A DNA stretch of 64,000 nt from Candidatus Nitrosopumilus sp. (GCA_028351415.1 JAOMJV010000003.1:1-64000); one strand, 5' to 3'; positions 22,697 to 33,897 are shown, counted from the first letter of the stretch. Numbers and translations: made by a program. The notes: a model not told the origin generated them from the sequence alone.

Positions 22697-23386
22697 TTAC
22701 TTTATTGACTTAACATAATCTTCAAGTTTTTGTTTCTTTTCTTCAGGTGATGCTGTTAGAAGTCCTTTCCACTTATCTTTCATTTCAAGTTTTTGTTGTT
22801 CCTTTTCTCCTTCAGACATTACATCCCATTGTAATTTCATTTGCATAAAGTGCATAATCATTGCAGCCTTGTCTGGAATCGATAATGATTTCCAGGCCTC
22901 TCCCATTTCTTTAAACTGCTTTTTCTTTTCAGCAATTTGTTCTGGGGTCATGTCCTTGTAATAATCTCTCATTTTTTTATCATGTTTATCATCACTATTG
23001 TTGTCACTGTGCTTTTTCTTTTTGTTGGAATCAAAAGATTTTGCATCTGTGACATAAAGTACGTCTCCACTACCTGCATCAACTAGAACTTTACTATATT
23101 CGTGGTCATCATTTGTCATGACTACTTTGTAAACCAGATATCCGTTAATTGAAGAAAGTTTTGCATACATGCTTTTGCTATCTGCTACATTATTTTCAGC
23201 GATGGTCATTGCATCTACTAATGTAATTTGAGTTAGATTTGAGTAATCTTCATTATTTCCAACTGGAATAGTTCCTTCAATATTTGGATATTTTGTTTTA
23301 TCCCAATCTGCAAATGCTGGTGACAATCCTATTGTACTAACTACTGCTACCGTTACCAATATTGCAATAATATTTTTTGAAACCAT
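22697..23386 (-). CDS. secreted PepSY-like domain protein
   Basis: Signal peptide; LVDAMTIAENNV...GYLVYKVVMTNDDHEYSKVLVDAGSGDVLYV pattern of PepSY. Confidence 0.65.
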   Translation of the reverse strand: MVSKNIIAILVTVAVVSTIGLSPAFADWDKTKYPNIEGTIPVGNNEDYSNLTQITLVDAMTIAENNVADSKSMYAKLSSINGYLVYKVVMTNDDHEYSKVLVDAGSGDVLYVTDAKSFDSNKKKKHSDNNSDDKHDKKMRDYYKDMTPEQIAEKKKQFKEMGEAWKSLSIPDKAAMIMHFMQMKLQWDVMSEGEKEQQKLEMKDKWKGLLTASPEEKKQKLEDYVKSIK

Positions 23387-23534
23387 TTAATTAAATTCAA
23401 TTTTACGAATATAAAAGATAATCGTATAATTTGTTCTAGTTTACAAAAATAATTGTCTGATACATGAAGTAATTTCTTTGCATCATAATTTTTACCACTA
23501 GTTTATTTTGTATGTAGATAATAATTTTATTTTT

Positions 23535-23735
23535 TTAACTCTGTTTTTTTAACAATGCCTCTTCTGGTGTTTTTTCATTATTTGACTCCCAATGCCAACT
23601 GTGATGTTTTTTCCAATGTGATTCTAATTCTTCAGTTGTTGGTTCTTTACCTAAGGGACTACCGCACATTTTACACTGTTTCATTTTTTTACATCTCCAT
23701 ATTTCTTTTTCTTTGGTATGATTATTGGATGGCAT
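23535..23735 (-). CDS. small C2H2-like zinc protein
   Basis: MKQCKMCGSPLGKEPTTEELESHWKKHHSWHW; true start probably internal ATG near 23684. Confidence 0.55.
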   Translation of the reverse strand: MPSNNHTKEKEIWRCKKMKQCKMCGSPLGKEPTTEELESHWKKHHSWHWESNNEKTPEEALLKKQS

Positions 23736-23786
23736 TGAACTGGAAAATTTTCTTCATCCATTACGTGTATCTGTTCTTATGATGAA

Positions 23787-24164
23787 TTAAGAGTTTTGTG
23801 TTTTATTATTTTCTTTTTTAATTGGTTTTTTATTTAATTTTACAGATGATTTTTTCTTATTTCTAAACCTGTCTCTGTTTCTAATTCTTTCTAATTCCAT
23901 TATCTGATATGTTTTTTCACATTCGCATAATTTCATATCTCCTGTATTTTGATCATGTATTGATTCTATGCTTCCATTAAATAATAACTCCCCAACCACT
24001 TCCCATGCTCTGCTTTCTGAAATTTCAAATTTAAAATTGATTGTAGAAACTTTTGTAAAATAGCCATTTTTTGAATTTCTTAAAATAAACTGCTCTATTT
24101 TTTGTTCTACAGTTAGAGTAGGTCCAGTGTTTCGAAATTTTCTAAATGGTTTTCTTTCAGACAT
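23787..24164 (-). CDS. hypothetical protein, wHTH-like
   Basis: Intact ORF with TVEQKIEQFILRNSKNGYFTKVSTINFKFEISESRAWEVVGELL. Confidence 0.5.
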   Translation of the reverse strand: MSERKPFRKFRNTGPTLTVEQKIEQFILRNSKNGYFTKVSTINFKFEISESRAWEVVGELLFNGSIESIHDQNTGDMKLCECEKTYQIMELERIRNRDRFRNKKKSSVKLNKKPIKKENNKTQNS

Positions 24165-24193
24165 GTTTACTTGATTATTTTCTCATATTTTAC

Positions 24194-24790
24194 CTAATCT
24201 TCTGCATTGATTGTGTCTGGATCATTGTTTCCTGGTAGATATGTGTCTCCAAGCATGCCTTTCATTTTTTCATCAAACTCTTCTTGTAATCTTGTCAAAT
24301 ACATCTCTGCCTCTGTCTGATCCTCTGGAATTCCTGTATCTGTATCATAATTGAACCCAGTTGCCAAATGGTAAAATTCTTCAAAAAATTCTTTGCAATC
24401 AATCACATCTGCATTTCTATCTATTGATATTACAAAACAATCCTTATCTTGTCTAAGATTAAGGCAAACCTCTTCCTCAATCATGGTGTCTACAATAGTT
24501 GCCATTAGATATGGGATAAATTTTGTATCTAGTTGTTTTTTACCCTTACTTGCTATCCATAATTCTTCACCTTCCAATAAATTATCAAATGTTCTAACAG
24601 CCACATCCCTGACATCTGAATCCAAATGTGTTGATTTTGATTCCCATAAACTTTCATCATATTTTCCTGGTTCTGCATAAAGCATATCAAAAGTTAGATT
24701 TTCATTAATCTCTTCAAATTCCCATACTTGTTTATTTGTCCACATTGGTGAAAACTCATTAATTATTTTTTTTGTTAATTGATTCAACAT
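24194..24790 (-). CDS. hypothetical acidic protein
   Basis: Intact 198-aa ORF. Confidence 0.55.
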   Translation of the reverse strand: MLNQLTKKIINEFSPMWTNKQVWEFEEINENLTFDMLYAEPGKYDESLWESKSTHLDSDVRDVAVRTFDNLLEGEELWIASKGKKQLDTKFIPYLMATIVDTMIEEEVCLNLRQDKDCFVISIDRNADVIDCKEFFEEFYHLATGFNYDTDTGIPEDQTEAEMYLTRLQEEFDEKMKGMLGDTYLPGNNDPDTINAED

Positions 24791-24818
24791 GTAGCCTATT
24801 ATTCTCTATTGTTTAATC

Positions 24819-25031
24819 TTATCTCAAACTATTATTTGCTGATTTTAAAAATTCTATTGTACATTCTGCTAATCCCTTATCCGAATGATCTTTAATTTCA
24901 TGTTTGCAGTTAGGACATGTACCTTTTTGCTCTTCTACAAATTCTTCTCCTACTTGCTTCATACAACATTCCATTAATTCTTCAGTTGAATGTGATTCCA
25001 TGGATAACTTACACGTTGGACATTCAGTCAT
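24819..25031 (-). CDS. small zinc protein with duplicated CxxC module
   Basis: CPTCKLSMESHSTEELMECCMKQV and CPNCKHEIKDHSDKGLAECTIEFL are two copies of the same approximately 24-aa motif. Confidence 0.6.
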   Translation of the reverse strand: MTECPTCKLSMESHSTEELMECCMKQVGEEFVEEQKGTCPNCKHEIKDHSDKGLAECTIEFLKSANNSLR

Positions 25032-25188
25032 TTTCTTAATTCTAATTTATTTTATGCCCCTAATAATATTTGATCTATTCTAAAATAATTACAAATATTG
25101 ATTTTTTTTAAAACAATTATAAGTTATTTTCAAATAAAGCAGAATGTCACTCTTGCATAATTCTCATATTTGGCCGCATTTTCTATTT

Positions 25189-25275
25189 TTATGCAAATAA
25201 TATTATTAACCCAACAGCTGATGCTGCTAGAGAAATTCCCATACATACATAAAATTTTATAAATTTTATATCCAT
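25189..25275 (-). CDS. candidate single-TM microprotein (28 aa)
   Basis: Not in ORF track: MDIKFIKFYVCMGISLAASAVGLIILFA*. Confidence 0.35.
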   Translation of the reverse strand: MDIKFIKFYVCMGISLAASAVGLIILFA

Positions 25276-25578
25276 GTTATATGCTAAAAACATCTAAAAT
25301 TAATACTTTAGAATTCTGGAAACAGGCAAATTTGAACATTTTGCATCGACTCTTTGGGAGTTACGGAAATGATCTAACTCGTTACCTCCTGCTTCCAATA
25401 TTCTAATGATTATAATTTTAAAAAATTGTTAAAATAAAAAATGTCATATGAATTCATCAAAATGGGTTGAAAAAATTATGTTATTTTTATAATTGAGCCT
25501 GTGTTTCATTCTTTTTATCATTTTTAGAAAATAAATAATTCCCAATAATTTTATTCTCACTTAACAATCGTTATAATT

Positions 25579-26115
25579 ATGAGTGAAAATCATGTTATTG
25601 CTTGGACAAGTGATTATTCTTTAAAATGGTCTGATTTTAAAGCCGAGTTGAACCCTGCAGTATTTGAGGATTCTCACAGCGCTATAAAATATGGGTTTAC
25701 GTGGACAGTTAACTCTGATAAAGTAAATGACGAAGTAGTTTTTTTAATTGATAGTATCAAAACTGTCACGGAATTTCATCCTTTATTGTCATGGGTTAGA
25801 GAATCTGAATCCAACGATAATTTATTAAAACATGAACAAGGTCATTTTGATTTGGCTGAAATGCTTAGGAGGGATCATAACGTTGTGTTTGAAAATAAAT
25901 TTTATCATAAAGTTTTTGAGACACGTGGCCAGAATGACGCGCAACGAAAACAATTCGCTAAATTAGATTCAGGTAAAATGATTTCAAATGAATTAGATGA
26001 ACTAAGTTTGATTTTAGCAAAAAATCGTAAAGAATATGATGCGGAAACCGAATATGGTCAAAATATTCCAAATCAATTAAAATTTACAAATATTTTTAAA
26101 AATCTACAACCTTAA
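25579..26115 (+). CDS. DUF922-like predicted zinc protease
   Basis: LKWSDFKAELNP... and KHEQGHFDLAEMLRRD (HExxH). Confidence 0.65.
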   Translation: MSENHVIAWTSDYSLKWSDFKAELNPAVFEDSHSAIKYGFTWTVNSDKVNDEVVFLIDSIKTVTEFHPLLSWVRESESNDNLLKHEQGHFDLAEMLRRDHNVVFENKFYHKVFETRGQNDAQRKQFAKLDSGKMISNELDELSLILAKNRKEYDAETEYGQNIPNQLKFTNIFKNLQP

Positions 26116-26457
26116 CCCCCAAAAACATTTTTCATATGTGATTTGTCATAATTTTATTTTTAATTATTGAGTTTATGTAATTTACAAAACTCCTATCGAT
26201 GTTTTGAATAAAAATTTATGTTCTTTTTCTAACTCAGGTTTAAAATTAATTTTACCTGTTTAATTAAAATCTGATATTTTTTATCAATTTTAATCATACA
26301 AAATAAACTGTCTATGACTTTATATTTTTGGAGTATTTTGTTGCAAGATTTGTCTGATGATAGTTCAATCTAGTCTGTACCAATTTTTATGCAACATTGT
26401 AAACTGGCTTAATTCTAAATTTTAGATTATTTTTTAGTTTGTACGATCAATTTTTGC

Positions 26458-26583
26458 TTACTTTTTTTGTCTATCCTTGTTTTCTTTCTTTCTTTCAGAA
26501 TCTGAATGAATTTCAGCATGCTGGAATAAATCTTCTTTTGAATCAAATATTTGCTCGCAATAGTAACATTGATGCATGAACAT
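26458..26583 (-). CDS. C2H2 zinc-finger mini-protein (41 aa)
   Basis: Not in ORF track: MFMHQCYYCEQIFDSKEDLFQHAEIHSDSERKKENKDRQKK*, classic CxxC...HxxxH. Confidence 0.6.
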   Translation of the reverse strand: MFMHQCYYCEQIFDSKEDLFQHAEIHSDSERKKENKDRQKK

Positions 26584-26723
26584 TGTTATGACACAATTGC
26601 TTTTATCACTTTGCTGTATTTAGCTTGAAAACTCAAATAAATGGAGATTTTGTTTATATTTTAATCTGGCAACTAGCGGTTCTACTTCTTTGTTCTATGA
26701 CGTAACAAAAAATAAATTAATTT

Positions 26724-27041
26724 TTAGGGTGTTTGAATTTTAATTTTATTGTTGCACTCGGGAAGTTTTCCTGTTTCATTTTTGAATTGTTCTATTACTT
26801 GTTTATGCTCTTCTTCATGATCATTTGTAAATATCCTTTGATATGATGAAGTTTTTTGCATGCATTCGTCTCCTTCAAATTCTGTATCGACATATTTTGT
26901 AAATGTGGTTTCTAAATTTTTTGTTTCACCGATAAAAATTGGTTCCTTCTTTCTGTTGTATAGTACGTAGACTCCTGATACGGCTTTTACTAATTTCGCA
27001 CTATCAATCCAAACCCTCATTTTATCGTCCAGTAATTCCAT
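26724..27041 (-). CDS. GIY-YIG-like domain protein
   Basis: SGVYVLYNRKKEPIFIGETKNLETTF resembles GIY-YIG N-terminal strand motif (GVYVLYN...IFIGET). Confidence 0.55.
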   Translation of the reverse strand: MELLDDKMRVWIDSAKLVKAVSGVYVLYNRKKEPIFIGETKNLETTFTKYVDTEFEGDECMQKTSSYQRIFTNDHEEEHKQVIEQFKNETGKLPECNNKIKIQTP

Positions 27042-27140
27042 AATCTATGGTAATTTGACTAGATATTAAACTAGGATGGTAAGTTCTGTATAGTACAAGA
27101 ACCTTCATGCTTTTAATACCCATAACCGAGATTATCGTGC

Positions 27141-28820
27141 TTGACTCTTTTAGAAAAATTCCCTGATCCCTTTAGTCCGCGCCAAATTCAAAAAGACATA
27201 CTGGATGAAATTGAAGTAAATATTCGATCAGGTTACAAAAAAATAGTTATTTGCGCCCCAACAGGAGTTGGGAAATCTCTAGTTGGCGCAACAATTTCAA
27301 ATTATTTTGATAGTTCTTTCACTGTAACTGCTTCTAAGCATTTGCAAGATCAGTACATCAAGGACATCCAATTTTTAAAACCAGTTAAAGGAAAACAAAA
27401 TTTTTTATGTTTGAAATTAATGAACGCTGAAAAAATAGATGATGATAAAGAGGCAATGCGGTGGGGATTGACTTGTGATAAGGGTCAATGCCAAGAAAGA
27501 ATAAACAAAAACGGAAAGGAGGTAGTTCAAGTCTGTAAATTCAAACCTACAATTAAACAAGTTGAAGATAAAACTCAAGATTCCCTTTCATGTCATTACT
27601 ATTTACAAAAATATGATGCTCTTGTTTCTAAGCACTCTTTATGGAATTACCATGCATTTTTTACCATTATGAAGTATAACAAAAAATTATTTGCTGACTA
27701 TCTTAATAGAAAGGTAACTGTATTTGACGAAGCTCATAAAATCGAAGATCAAATTATTCAATTTGTCGGATTTGATATTTTTGCTGGACAGGTGGACGAA
27801 TGTAATTTAAGCACTGACAGGTACAATTTCACGGATTTAGATTCCATGATTCAACTTACTGATGACATTGCATTTTCGTATGCTAAAAAGATTAAAGATA
27901 TCAAAGAGAGTACCCTATTTCAGAACAATCCTGATTTTGAATTAATTACGGGCTTGGAGCGACGTTACGATAAGGCTGCACAGGCAAAAATTGACATCAT
28001 TGCAGATAAGGATAATTTTGTAGTTAATGATCCCGTAAAAGATATCAATGGTAATTTTAGAACCATATCTGTAAAACCTATTGACATTTCAAAATTTGCA
28101 CATGAATTTTTTGAAACAGAGTATCAAATCTTTATGTCTGCAACAATACACAAATCCAGTTTTTGTGAAAATTTGGGTTTGGAAAAAGATGATGTCGCGT
28201 TTGTTGATACAGCTAAATCTCCATTCCCGTTGGAAAACAGGAAAATTGATCTTCTCAATGTTAGGCGATTAAGTTATGGCTCCACTGAAGAAGACGAGTT
28301 GGAAGTAATAAGGACAATTGATAAAATTTTGGATGACCACTCTGATGAACGTGGATTGATTCTAACTTCTTCAATTCCGAGATGCCATAAAATTATTCGA
28401 CACCTATCTCCAAAAAATACTAGGCGAATTAGACTTTGTCATAGTAAAAACAAAGAGGATAAAACACAAGATGAAGTAATCTCGGAACATTCTTCTGATC
28501 CTACTGGTGTTTTACTTTCGTCATCTCTTTGGGAGGGTGTGGATTTGAAAGATGATTTATCTAGATTTCAAATCATTGCAAAAGTACCCTACCCAAACTA
28601 TACTGAAAAAAGAACAAAAGCAAAAATGAATAAATTTCCTTTGTGGTACACTTCTCAAACACTGACTAAATTATTGCAGGGATTTGGTCGTTCCATAAGA
28701 AGTGACAATGATTGGGCAAGAACATATGTTCTTGACACGGCTGTAAATAATGTATTTTTTAAAGGTCAGCAAATGATACCTAAAGCTTACTATGATGTTT
28801 TAGAAATGGATGAATCTTAG
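27141..28820 (+). CDS. XPD/DinG-like superfamily 2 DNA helicase
   Basis: IVICAPTGVGKSLVGA, VFDEAHKIEDQ, FMSATI, SSLWEGVDLKDDLSRFQIIAKVPYPN, LLQGFGRSIRS. Confidence 0.88.
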   Translation: MTLLEKFPDPFSPRQIQKDILDEIEVNIRSGYKKIVICAPTGVGKSLVGATISNYFDSSFTVTASKHLQDQYIKDIQFLKPVKGKQNFLCLKLMNAEKIDDDKEAMRWGLTCDKGQCQERINKNGKEVVQVCKFKPTIKQVEDKTQDSLSCHYYLQKYDALVSKHSLWNYHAFFTIMKYNKKLFADYLNRKVTVFDEAHKIEDQIIQFVGFDIFAGQVDECNLSTDRYNFTDLDSMIQLTDDIAFSYAKKIKDIKESTLFQNNPDFELITGLERRYDKAAQAKIDIIADKDNFVVNDPVKDINGNFRTISVKPIDISKFAHEFFETEYQIFMSATIHKSSFCENLGLEKDDVAFVDTAKSPFPLENRKIDLLNVRRLSYGSTEEDELEVIRTIDKILDDHSDERGLILTSSIPRCHKIIRHLSPKNTRRIRLCHSKNKEDKTQDEVISEHSSDPTGVLLSSSLWEGVDLKDDLSRFQIIAKVPYPNYTEKRTKAKMNKFPLWYTSQTLTKLLQGFGRSIRSDNDWARTYVLDTAVNNVFFKGQQMIPKAYYDVLEMDES

Positions 28821-28844
28821 TTTACGTTTTTAATTTTTTATTAA

Positions 28845-29261
28845 CTACTTAATCAATTTTGTAGAGTGTCTATACAGATCATGAAGATTTTCTCCATCTA
28901 GGTCTGTATTGTGCAGTATGTCCTTAAAATTATAATTTGTTTCATCCTTGGTTGTAATTTCTTCATTCTTGATATTTTCAGGAATAACTTTTAGTTTTTT
29001 TAACTGCTCTAAAACATCATTGTTGCAATTATGCCATAAATTTAACGAATCATCTGGTCCTTTACCGCTGATAAATGTCGGCATCTTTTCAATCTTTTTG
29101 TTAGTTAAAGTTAAAATTTGTTTTGCTAAAAATAATGGCTGTGTAGATACGTTTGTGAATTCCGCATAACACTTGTTGCAAACTATTATGTTGCATTCAG
29201 ATTCAACTTTTCTTAGAGTTTTATTTTGATGCTCACACTCGTACACATCTAAATTATTCAA
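28845..29261 (-). CDS. hypothetical protein, N-terminal Cys/His zinc-like
   Basis: YECEHQNKTLRKVESECNIIVCNKCYAEF. Confidence 0.55.
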   Translation of the reverse strand: MNNLDVYECEHQNKTLRKVESECNIIVCNKCYAEFTNVSTQPLFLAKQILTLTNKKIEKMPTFISGKGPDDSLNLWHNCNNDVLEQLKKLKVIPENIKNEEITTKDETNYNFKDILHNTDLDGENLHDLYRHSTKLIK

Positions 29262-29399
29262 TACGTTTTGTTAATTTTACCTATCTTTATCTCCTTCTTA
29301 AATTATAAAAAAATATAATTTTACTATGATGTTTCCCAGGCGAGCAAACTTTTCATGATTAGTAAGATGTTTTTTTAAATTTGAATAAAAATAAAAAAA

Positions 29400-29498
29400 T
29401 TATGGGATCATCATAATTGATATGCCCATAATAATTAGAAATCCTACAAAAAGGACTGTTCGTTCTTTCTGATCCTGTAGAAGTTTCTTTTCATACAT
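29400..29498 (-). CDS. candidate single-TM microprotein (32 aa)
   Basis: Not in ORF track: MYEKKLLQDQKERTVLFVGFLIIMGISIMMIP*. Confidence 0.45.
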   Translation of the reverse strand: MYEKKLLQDQKERTVLFVGFLIIMGISIMMIP

Positions 29499-29623
29499 GT
29501 AATTTTTATTATTCAATTTAGATTTTAAAGAATGTATTTTATTTTTATAAATTTATGATATTGAATTTAATATAGTCTATTTTTAATCATTAGAACTTTT
29601 TAAAGAAAATAAAATAATCTTAA

Positions 29624-30316
29624 ATGGACATCTTACAATATCTTGACATGGGATTGTTTGGCTTTGGTAAATCTAAAATTGATAAGAGAAAAGAAGATTG
29701 GATTATTGAGGGTAAAAATTGGTATGACCAAGGCAATTCATTAGCCAAACTAGGCAAAGACGAGGAGGCCATTGCATGCTATGACAAAACAATTAGTTTA
29801 GACTCTACGAATTGTGGTGCCTGGAATAACAAAGGTCATTCATTATCTAAACTTGGCAAGGATGAAGAATCCATAGTATGTTATAGTCAAGCAATTAGAT
29901 TAAACCCTGAAGATCTGATAGCCTGGACTGGCAAGGGTTTCGTACTAAATAAACTAGAAAGATATGACGAATCAATCGCATGTTATAATCAGGTAATTAG
30001 ATTTAACTCTGAAGATTCTAATGCATGGTTTAGCCGAGGTAATGCATTAGCACACCTAAGAAAATTTGAAGAGGCTATTGCATGTTATGATAAAACAATT
30101 AGATTGAATCCTGAAGATCTCAGGGCATTGTTTAACAAAGGTAATTCATTAGCCAACTTAAAAAAATTTGAAGAATCTATTGGATGCTTTGATGATGTAA
30201 TTAAAAAGAATCCTGAATACCCCTCTGCATTTAGATACAAAGGTGTAGCATTAAAAAAATTAGGTAGAGATGAAGAAGCCGAATATTGTTTTACAAAAGA
30301 TAAAGAACTAGAATAG
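29624..30316 (+). CDS. TPR-repeat protein
   Basis: Tandem 34-aa repeats such as AWNNKGHSLSKLGKDEESIVCYSQAIRLNPEDLIAWTGKG. Confidence 0.88.
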   Translation: MDILQYLDMGLFGFGKSKIDKRKEDWIIEGKNWYDQGNSLAKLGKDEEAIACYDKTISLDSTNCGAWNNKGHSLSKLGKDEESIVCYSQAIRLNPEDLIAWTGKGFVLNKLERYDESIACYNQVIRFNSEDSNAWFSRGNALAHLRKFEEAIACYDKTIRLNPEDLRALFNKGNSLANLKKFEESIGCFDDVIKKNPEYPSAFRYKGVALKKLGRDEEAEYCFTKDKELE

Positions 30317-30805
30317 TTTTAGAAATACACTTAAAAAATTTAGTAAATGTTCTATGAAAAATAAATCATATCAACTAAAACTATTATTGGATATCTCAAA
30401 ACAATTTTGAACTTTAATTGTTAGTGACATGTTTGTTAGTTAAGAAATTTAAATAAAATTTTTTATTTTTTTAATTGATCACTAGCATAATGTTCTAGAA
30501 TGTTGGGAATCCATGCATGTATGAATAATGCAATACTGATTTTCATTGCTCTTTTCCAATGATATGCATATGATACGTTGTTCTCTTCTAAATGGTTCAC
30601 GATCAAATTACATTTTACTGGTATTTATCGATTTAGTTGTACTTAAGATTAGTATTATTATATTAAGTAATACTGTTTATTTAGTCGTACTTTAGAAAAA
30701 TTATTTTTAATATGTGGTACTAATTTAATGTAAAATAATTCAACTTTCTTTGTTATCATTTTTAGTAATTGTTTTTGATGGATTTTGGATATGATTTGAT
30801 TATTT

Positions 30806-32479
30806 TTATGGGTTAGCCGACGTAACTGCGCCATTTGCAGCTGAACCTACAAGAGTTGCAAATTTTGCAAGAGCGCCTGTTTTATAATTTGGTTCAGGTT
30901 TACTCCATTGCTTTCTTCTACTTTCTAACTCCTTTTCAGACACATGGATGTCCAGAGCATTTGTTTCAGTATCAATTGTAATTTTGTCACCGTTTTTGAC
31001 TAGTGCAATTGGTCCACCGACATATGCTTCTGGTGCAACATGTCCTACCATGAATCCTCTTGTACCTCCAGAAAATCTACCATCCGTTACCATTGCCACT
31101 TTCTTTCCTAACCCTTGACCCACTAGTGCTGCGGTGGTTGCCAGCATTTCCCTCATTCCTGGGCCTCCTTTTGGTCCTTCATATCTAATTACAACTACGT
31201 CGCCTTCATCAATTTCACCTTTGGATACTGCATCAAATGCGTATTCTTCTCTATCGTAAACTTTAGCACTGCCCGTAAATTTTGTCATCTCTACACCTGC
31301 TGTTTTAATTACGCCGCCTTCTGGAGCTAGACTTCCTTTTAGAATAACTGCAGTGCCAACTTCATGTAGCGGATTTTCAATTGATCTTACGACATGTTGT
31401 TCTTTATCTGGAAGTTTGATGGCGTCAAGATTTTCTTTAAGTGTTTTACCAGTAACTGTCATGCAATCTCCATGCAGTAATCCCTTTTCTAATAATTTTT
31501 TTAACACAAATGGTATGCCTCCAATTTTATCCAATGATTCCATTACGTAATTTCCTCCAGGCTTCATATCAGCTAAATGTGGTGTTTTCTTTCTAATTCT
31601 TTCAAAATCATCGTATGTCAAATCAATATTTACCTCATTTGCAAGTGCAAGCAAATGCAATATTCCGTTTGTTGAACCTCCAACTGAATTTAACATCATT
31701 ATTGCATTTTCAAATGCTTCAAAAGTTAAGATTTCTCTTGGTCTGATGTTCATCTCTAAAAGTTTAGCACATGCAACACCTGAATCATATACCATTGTAT
31801 TTCGTCTGTCATCTTCTGCTGGAGGGCTGGCACTACCAGGTAATGCCAAACCAATGGCTTCTGAAATTGATGCCATGGTGTTTGCAGTAAACATTCCTCC
31901 ACATGATCCTGCATTTGGACATGCTACATTTTCAATATTTTTTAAATCTTCTAGTGATAATTTTCCTGCATCGTAAGCTCCTACAGCTTCGTAAACGTCT
32001 ACAACTGTGAGTTCTTTTCCATCTAACATTCCTGGCTTAATTGTTCCGCCATAAACGAATACTGATGGAATGTTTAATCTTGCCATTGCCATCATAGTTC
32101 CAGGCAAACTTTTGTCACACCCTGCAATGCCGACTAGTGCATCATACTGATGTGCTCTCACCATTAATTCAATTGAATCTGCAATTACTTCTCTAGATAC
32201 CAGAGATGATTTCATACCTTCATGCCCCATTGCAATTCCGTCACTTACTGCAATTGTTGAAAATTCTCTAGGAGTTGCACCACCGTCTGAGACTCCACGT
32301 TTAGCTTCTAAAGCTAATTGTGGAAGATGGATGTTACACGGGGTTGCCTCGTTACCTGTATGACAAACTCCTATGAATTGTTTGGATAAATCATTATCTG
32401 TAAGTCCCATAGCCTTGTACATGGCTCTGTGTGGGGATCTAGCAGTACCCTCTACTACATTTCTGCTAGATATTTCCAT
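30806..32479 (-). CDS. ilvD: dihydroxy-acid dehydratase
   Basis: [71 protein letters not shown]. Confidence 0.95.
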   Translation of the reverse strand: MEISSRNVVEGTARSPHRAMYKAMGLTDNDLSKQFIGVCHTGNEATPCNIHLPQLALEAKRGVSDGGATPREFSTIAVSDGIAMGHEGMKSSLVSREVIADSIELMVRAHQYDALVGIAGCDKSLPGTMMAMARLNIPSVFVYGGTIKPGMLDGKELTVVDVYEAVGAYDAGKLSLEDLKNIENVACPNAGSCGGMFTANTMASISEAIGLALPGSASPPAEDDRRNTMVYDSGVACAKLLEMNIRPREILTFEAFENAIMMLNSVGGSTNGILHLLALANEVNIDLTYDDFERIRKKTPHLADMKPGGNYVMESLDKIGGIPFVLKKLLEKGLLHGDCMTVTGKTLKENLDAIKLPDKEQHVVRSIENPLHEVGTAVILKGSLAPEGGVIKTAGVEMTKFTGSAKVYDREEYAFDAVSKGEIDEGDVVVIRYEGPKGGPGMREMLATTAALVGQGLGKKVAMVTDGRFSGGTRGFMVGHVAPEAYVGGPIALVKNGDKITIDTETNALDIHVSEKELESRRKQWSKPEPNYKTGALAKFATLVGSAANGAVTSANP

Positions 32480-32602
32480 AATAGATTATTTTTAAATCCG
32501 TATAATTTAGAGTTTTTTAAAATTATTTCAAAATGGTTTGCTTCTGGAATCTTTTTTTGTACATAGCATAACGCTTAAGTTAAAATAAAATTGCTAAATT
32601 TC

Positions 32603-32752
32603 ATGTTGTTTACGATTCATAAATTGAAATGTGATAATGGACATAGAACAAATGCTGTTGTATTGGATGGATATACTCTAGAAGAGACACTAGAAAAATT
32701 TCCACTTAGAAGTACATGTAAGAGCTGTTGTTTGCTATTACACAAATGTTAG
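32603..32752 (+). CDS. small Cys-rich protein (49 aa)
   Basis: Not in ORF track: MLFTIHKLKCDNGHRTNAVVLDGYTLEETLEKFPLRSTCKSCCLLLHKC*. Confidence 0.5.
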   Translation: MLFTIHKLKCDNGHRTNAVVLDGYTLEETLEKFPLRSTCKSCCLLLHKC

Positions 32753-32786
32753 TTTTTTTTATAAATTTCATTCATTTAAATTGTAA

Positions 32787-33023
32787 ATGCTAAATTATGT
32801 TCATATGAGCGATACGCCAAAAATTGAACAAAAAGCCCTTCAATGCCCTGTCTGCAAAAGTGACAAAGCAATGATTGTAGGTGAAAATGTAAAATTGGGT
32901 GGAAAATTTGAAGACAAAGAATTTCTAACTACCGAATTAACTGTTTTACGTTGCACTAAATGTGGATATTACATGCTATTTGATAAAATGGCACAGTTTA
33001 CTACCAAAGAAGAATCCAAATAA
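32787..33023 (+). CDS. small zinc-ribbon protein
   Basis: LQCPVCKSDKAM...LRCTKCGYYMLF. Confidence 0.65.
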   Translation: MLNYVHMSDTPKIEQKALQCPVCKSDKAMIVGENVKLGGKFEDKEFLTTELTVLRCTKCGYYMLFDKMAQFTTKEESK

Positions 33024-33033
33024 TTGATAATTT

Positions 33034-33180
33034 CTAGTTTACAGGTTGAATTCTTCTAACATTTTTCCTATATTCTTCATTTTGAAAATGCTCTTCACAT
33101 ACCAACCAAATTAACTCATTATCGTCTCTTTTTCTAAATTCTATAAAGTATTTTTCAGGATTGTCGCAACATCTTTTCAT
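33034..33180 (-). CDS. small Cys protein (48 aa)
   Basis: Not in ORF track: MKRCCDNPEKYFIEFRKRDDNELIWLVCEEHFQNEEYRKNVRRIQPVN*. Confidence 0.5.
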   Translation of the reverse strand: MKRCCDNPEKYFIEFRKRDDNELIWLVCEEHFQNEEYRKNVRRIQPVN

Positions 33181-33222
33181 CGTTATCACAATTGAATATA
33201 TTAGTCAGAATAAAAAATTTTC

Positions 33223-33819
33223 TTATTTCATAATCTCTTGATTATCTAACTGTGTCTGGTATTCTTGAATCTGCTCATCTGTTTCTCCGCCAAATGTTAT
33301 CAGAATTCTATCATCCTCCACAATGTTATAGTTTCTTATGTCTGACATAGCTTCCCCGTTGATGAAATACTTTAGTGAATACTCGTCAGTCGTACAAAAT
33401 GCCTTTCCATCAGGGAAAACATAGCATTGATCGTCTAATCCTATTGACAATGAATTAAAGAGATACTCCAAATCCACACCTGTTGCGTGTTTGTGAATAG
33501 TTGTACCGTCTCGAGATTCAAAATGTATCCATGGAGATTTAATTTGATAAGCTGGTGCTGAAAAATCAAATTCATCACCAAATATTTTTACTAAAATTGC
33601 TGCATGTGCGTGCTCACTTCCTAGTGCACCTGCATTCTCTGGGCCTCCTGGAGCTTCAACTGTCATGTTTAAAAATAGTATCACTGCATACCCTACAATT
33701 ACTGCAATTACTGATAACACTGCTATTGCAATTAACGTTTCTTTTTTCTTTGCAGCTGAGTGTTTCGTGGCATAATTGTCACGTTTAATTTCACGCTCTT
33801 TTCTATCTTTTCGACCCAT
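33223..33819 (-). CDS. membrane-anchored hypothetical protein
   Basis: N-terminal basic region plus TM (LIAIAVLSVIAVIVGYAVILFL) and extracellular domain. Confidence 0.6.
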   Translation of the reverse strand: MGRKDRKEREIKRDNYATKHSAAKKKETLIAIAVLSVIAVIVGYAVILFLNMTVEAPGGPENAGALGSEHAHAAILVKIFGDEFDFSAPAYQIKSPWIHFESRDGTTIHKHATGVDLEYLFNSLSIGLDDQCYVFPDGKAFCTTDEYSLKYFINGEAMSDIRNYNIVEDDRILITFGGETDEQIQEYQTQLDNQEIMK

Positions 33820-33897
33820 GAATGTTCAAACTGTGAAATTACCCCTATTAAAACACATAATAAAAACAATAAATAAAATTGAAAAACAGGATTTGGT

